Shown in pieces: positions 6,370 through 7,721 of a stretch of 7,721 nt of DNA. Source of the DNA: CAYPQL01 sp964412905 (GTDB taxonomy: Bacteria; Patescibacteriota; Minisyncoccia; JAHIHE01; JAGLIN01); contig CAYPQL010000051.1 of assembly GCA_964412905.1 (NCBI GenBank), positions 1 to 7,721 of the forward strand, read 5' to 3'. The notes under the pieces were generated by a model. It had not been told where the DNA came from. It saw nothing but the letters and a program-made list of their open reading frames with translations, and searched no databases. Every line of letters begins with the position of its first letter. Positions within the stretch are counted from its first letter, which is position 1. A program made the translations under genes and the position numbers.

Positions 6370-6375
6370 ATTATA
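6370..6375 (-). promoter_or_regulatory. Candidate -10 box of the DUF3800 gene at the duplication junction
   Basis: A minus-strand TATAAT is formed exactly where the hsdR-start remnant ends, with its first base inside the repeat. It lies 24 bp upstream of the DUF3800 ATG. The best -35 candidate is GGAACA at 6394-6399 with an 18-bp spacer, matching only three of six positions. The gene could equally be read from the hsdS-DUF4238 transcript. Confidence 0.35.
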
Positions 6376-6428
6376 AAAATTTTAATCGCCGGCTGTTCCA
6401 CTAAATGGTCTTCTGCGTAAGTACTCAT
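6375..6428. repeat. Direct repeat of the hsdR 5' end, copy 1
   Basis: These 54 nt align without gaps to 4900-4953. By hand count 48 of 54 positions match, including an uninterrupted 32-nt run (6375-6406 with 4900-4931). All differences lie in the first eight codons. The two copies bound the DUF3800/small-protein/RNA block. Confidence 0.92.
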
Positions 6429-7366
6429 GTTTTATTCTTTAATAAATACTGTCTATAACTTATCATTTCTTCAAATTCATTTTTTCTTTGCGCATAACAA
6501 TATCTCATAGCATGACTGGCAATAAGATTATTAAATTCTAATACTTCTTTGTTGTTAACCTGCTTTCTTTTAACTCTTTTGCCTGATATTGGATCCACTA
6601 TTTCAACCAGAACTCTTGGCGAAACAGAAAAATAATGCTTTCTTTCTAAAAATGTTGGTCCAAACCAGACATTTCTTTTGGGGATAAATTCCGAAACGGG
6701 CGTGTCTGATGTTATAAACCTTGAATCACGAGCAATATAAATTCTCCAAAATTTATTATAAAACAAATTGGTATATTTTTCTAAATGCTTAAAAAACATT
6801 AAATGTTGTATGTTGTTAAAAGATAATTTATAATCTTTTTCTATAACCATCTTTCTGCATTCGTCAATCTCTTTTTCGGAAATTTTTTTTCTTTCTTCTT
6901 TCGGCAAAGAATCAATCAAACTTTTTCTGAAATATTCTTCGTTTTCCGCCCCAAAACTCATCACGCATTTCATTACCTTTTCGCAAGTATTATTAATCAT
7001 ATTACGTAAATATGGACCCCTCGCCCACAATAAACATATAAAACTTGCCATATAATAAATTTTCTCTTCACTTATTTTATCGTAATTTAATACTATTTTT
7101 TCAAAATCTTTTACTCGAGACGCTATATCACTCTCTACTCTTTGTAAAATGTCTTCAAATTCCTGACTGGTTTTATCTTCTTTACCAGTCTTTTTTCCAT
7201 AAAAAAATTTATCATAACAAACACCACCATAAGGTCGTTGTTTAACAATTTGCTTCTTTTCAATATCTAAAACTTGTACGAAATTTTTGCTATCAGCAAA
7301 TCTTTTTAAATAAAATCGTGGTGCCCAATGTTGATCTTTTTTTACTTGTTCTTTTTGTGCGCTCAT
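6425..7366 (-). CDS. DUF4238 domain protein inside the type I restriction operon
   Basis: A 313-aa protein with the hallmarks of DUF4238. The N-terminal signature is DQHWAPRFYLKRFAD (11-25), followed by a VLD strand and a KxxFY segment (53-56). The centre is helical and includes a hydrophobic helix YYMASFICLLWARGPYL (104-120). The second conserved motif FITSDTPVSEF lies at 217-227. Its length is normal for the family and no catalytic set is obvious. DUF4238 proteins are widespread single-domain proteins of unknown function. The gene overlaps hsdS by ATGA at its start and the hsdR-start remnant by ATGA at its stop, so it was built into the hsdS-hsdR operon. A GGGGA ten bases before the ATG could be its ribosome site. 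This coupling suggests an accessory or regulatory part in the restriction system, or a second defence gene; neither is shown. Confidence 0.88.
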   Translation of the reverse strand: MSAQKEQVKKDQHWAPRFYLKRFADSKNFVQVLDIEKKQIVKQRPYGGVCYDKFFYGKKTGKEDKTSQEFEDILQRVESDIASRVKDFEKIVLNYDKISEEKIYYMASFICLLWARGPYLRNMINNTCEKVMKCVMSFGAENEEYFRKSLIDSLPKEERKKISEKEIDECRKMVIEKDYKLSFNNIQHLMFFKHLEKYTNLFYNKFWRIYIARDSRFITSDTPVSEFIPKRNVWFGPTFLERKHYFSVSPRVLVEIVDPISGKRVKRKQVNNKEVLEFNNLIASHAMRYCYAQRKNEFEEMISYRQYLLKNKT

Positions 7367-7695
7367 ATCTCAATTTCCCCACTCATTAATTTAGGCAATA
7401 ATAAATCTCTTGTCTTGCGAAGATTTTCATTTATATTTTCTAAATTAAATTTTAATTCAAATATGCTTATAATTGTGTTGTTAAAAATTTTTAAAGTTTT
7501 ACTGCTTGGAACCAATAATTTCACCCTAGATATGCCCTCTAAAGTGATTTGGGGTTGAGCCACGCCGCCCACACAATCTTTGAGCCCTCGATATTTTAAT
7601 TGCAAAAAATAAAAATATTTATCTTGCTCATCTAAATCGAATGTAAAAGAATTATGATTAGTCCTAGATATACTGAACCAGTAGGCTAAGGAAAC
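7363..7695 (-). CDS. hsdS: Type I restriction specificity subunit (HsdS), C-terminal fragment
   Basis: The last 110 codons of a specificity subunit, which chooses the DNA sequence methylated and cut by the HsdRMS complex. The end is characteristic: a target-recognition-domain tail with GVAQPQITLEGISRVKLLVPS, then a long helix. The family's closing motif follows, LRKTRDLLLPKLMSGEIEI, from the second conserved spacer helix. Reading upstream, the frame meets a TAG at 7696-7698, only 23 bp from the window end. The other two frames are also closed before the edge. The gene is therefore either broken here or affected by poor sequence at a contig end. The only start-like codon in the fragment is TTG at 7605, which is not a plausible true start. 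The TGA overlaps the DUF4238 ATG. Confidence 0.88.
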   Translation of the reverse strand, partial: VSLAYWFSISRTNHNSFTFDLDEQDKYFYFLQLKYRGLKDCVGGVAQPQITLEGISRVKLLVPSSKTLKIFNNTIISIFELKFNLENINENLRKTRDLLLPKLMSGEIEI

Positions 7696-7721
7696 CTAAC
7701 AGGACAGGTTTTTACAATCTC

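Larger units (their letters stand above)
6366..6428 (-). pseudogene. Remnant of an hsdR start, 20 codons
   Basis: The frame starts at ATG 6426-6428, overlaps the DUF4238 stop by ATGA, and reads MSTYAEDHLVEQPAIKIF then II and stop. The intact hsdR 1.4 kb away begins MNDYTEDNLVEQPAIKIF, so 14 of the first 18 residues are the same. The translational coupling to DUF4238 suggests this was the native hsdR start before the block at 4954-6374 separated it. It is too short to be functional, but its ribosome entry may persist. Confidence 0.88.

Noticed and set aside
4954..6374. Insertion sequence or transposon carrying DUF3800
   Set aside because: No transposase, no terminal inverted repeats and no short target-site duplication are seen. 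The 54-bp direct repeats are hsdR coding sequence, which points to recombination.
7660..7710. tRNA or other known RNA near the right edge
   Set aside because: Short complementary pieces exist, but no cloverleaf, T-loop consensus or CCA-end acceptor stem can be formed.

Overview
The window is AT-rich, with nearly every gene on the minus strand. Shine-Dalgarno sequences are weak or absent and TGA is used as a normal stop. It carries type I restriction genes, an AAA/DUF4143-type ATPase, a DUF2779 fragment and a RhuM fragment. That mix and the base composition recall Patescibacteria (CPR, Parcubacteria-like) genomes. This taxonomic guess is an inference, and no marker gene is present. Both ends cut through genes, so the window may be a whole short contig.

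Layout, in minus-strand transcription order (right to left): the 3' end of hsdS (7695-7363); a DUF4238 protein (7366-6425) overlapping hsdS by ATGA; a 20-codon remnant of an hsdR start (6428-6366) overlapping the DUF4238 gene by another ATGA; a DUF3800 protein (6346-5624); a 155-aa protein that may be a small nuclease (5658-5191); a plus-strand structured small RNA gene (about 5069-5196); full-length hsdR (4953-1849); a solitary HsdR-N-like PD-(D/E)XK nuclease (1832-867); a short chimeric gene relic, DUF2779 N-terminus joined to a RhuM internal fragment (843-622); a 305-bp intergenic stretch; and a truncated AAA ATPase (316-1) behind a strong promoter.

The core is a type I restriction locus. 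HsdS supplies DNA specificity and HsdR supplies cleavage and translocation; hsdM is not in the window and presumably lies upstream of hsdS. The ancestral order seems to have been hsdS-DUF4238-hsdR with tight ATGA overlaps. A block of about 1.4 kb (4954-6374) now separates the old hsdR start from the present hsdR gene. The block is bounded by two direct copies of the first 54 nt of hsdR, 48/54 identical.

The block is the most interesting part. It holds a DUF3800 protein with an RNase H-like motif set, a small basic protein, and a compact plus-strand locus. That locus has an extended -10 promoter, three consecutive hairpins and a perfect intrinsic terminator. The predicted transcription start falls on the first base of the first hairpin. 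The G-U pair in each of the three hairpins pairs properly only in the plus-strand RNA. I read this as a DUF3800-associated ncRNA cassette, possibly a defence or toxin-antitoxin-like unit, lodged in a restriction island. The structure is read directly from the sequence; the function is inference.
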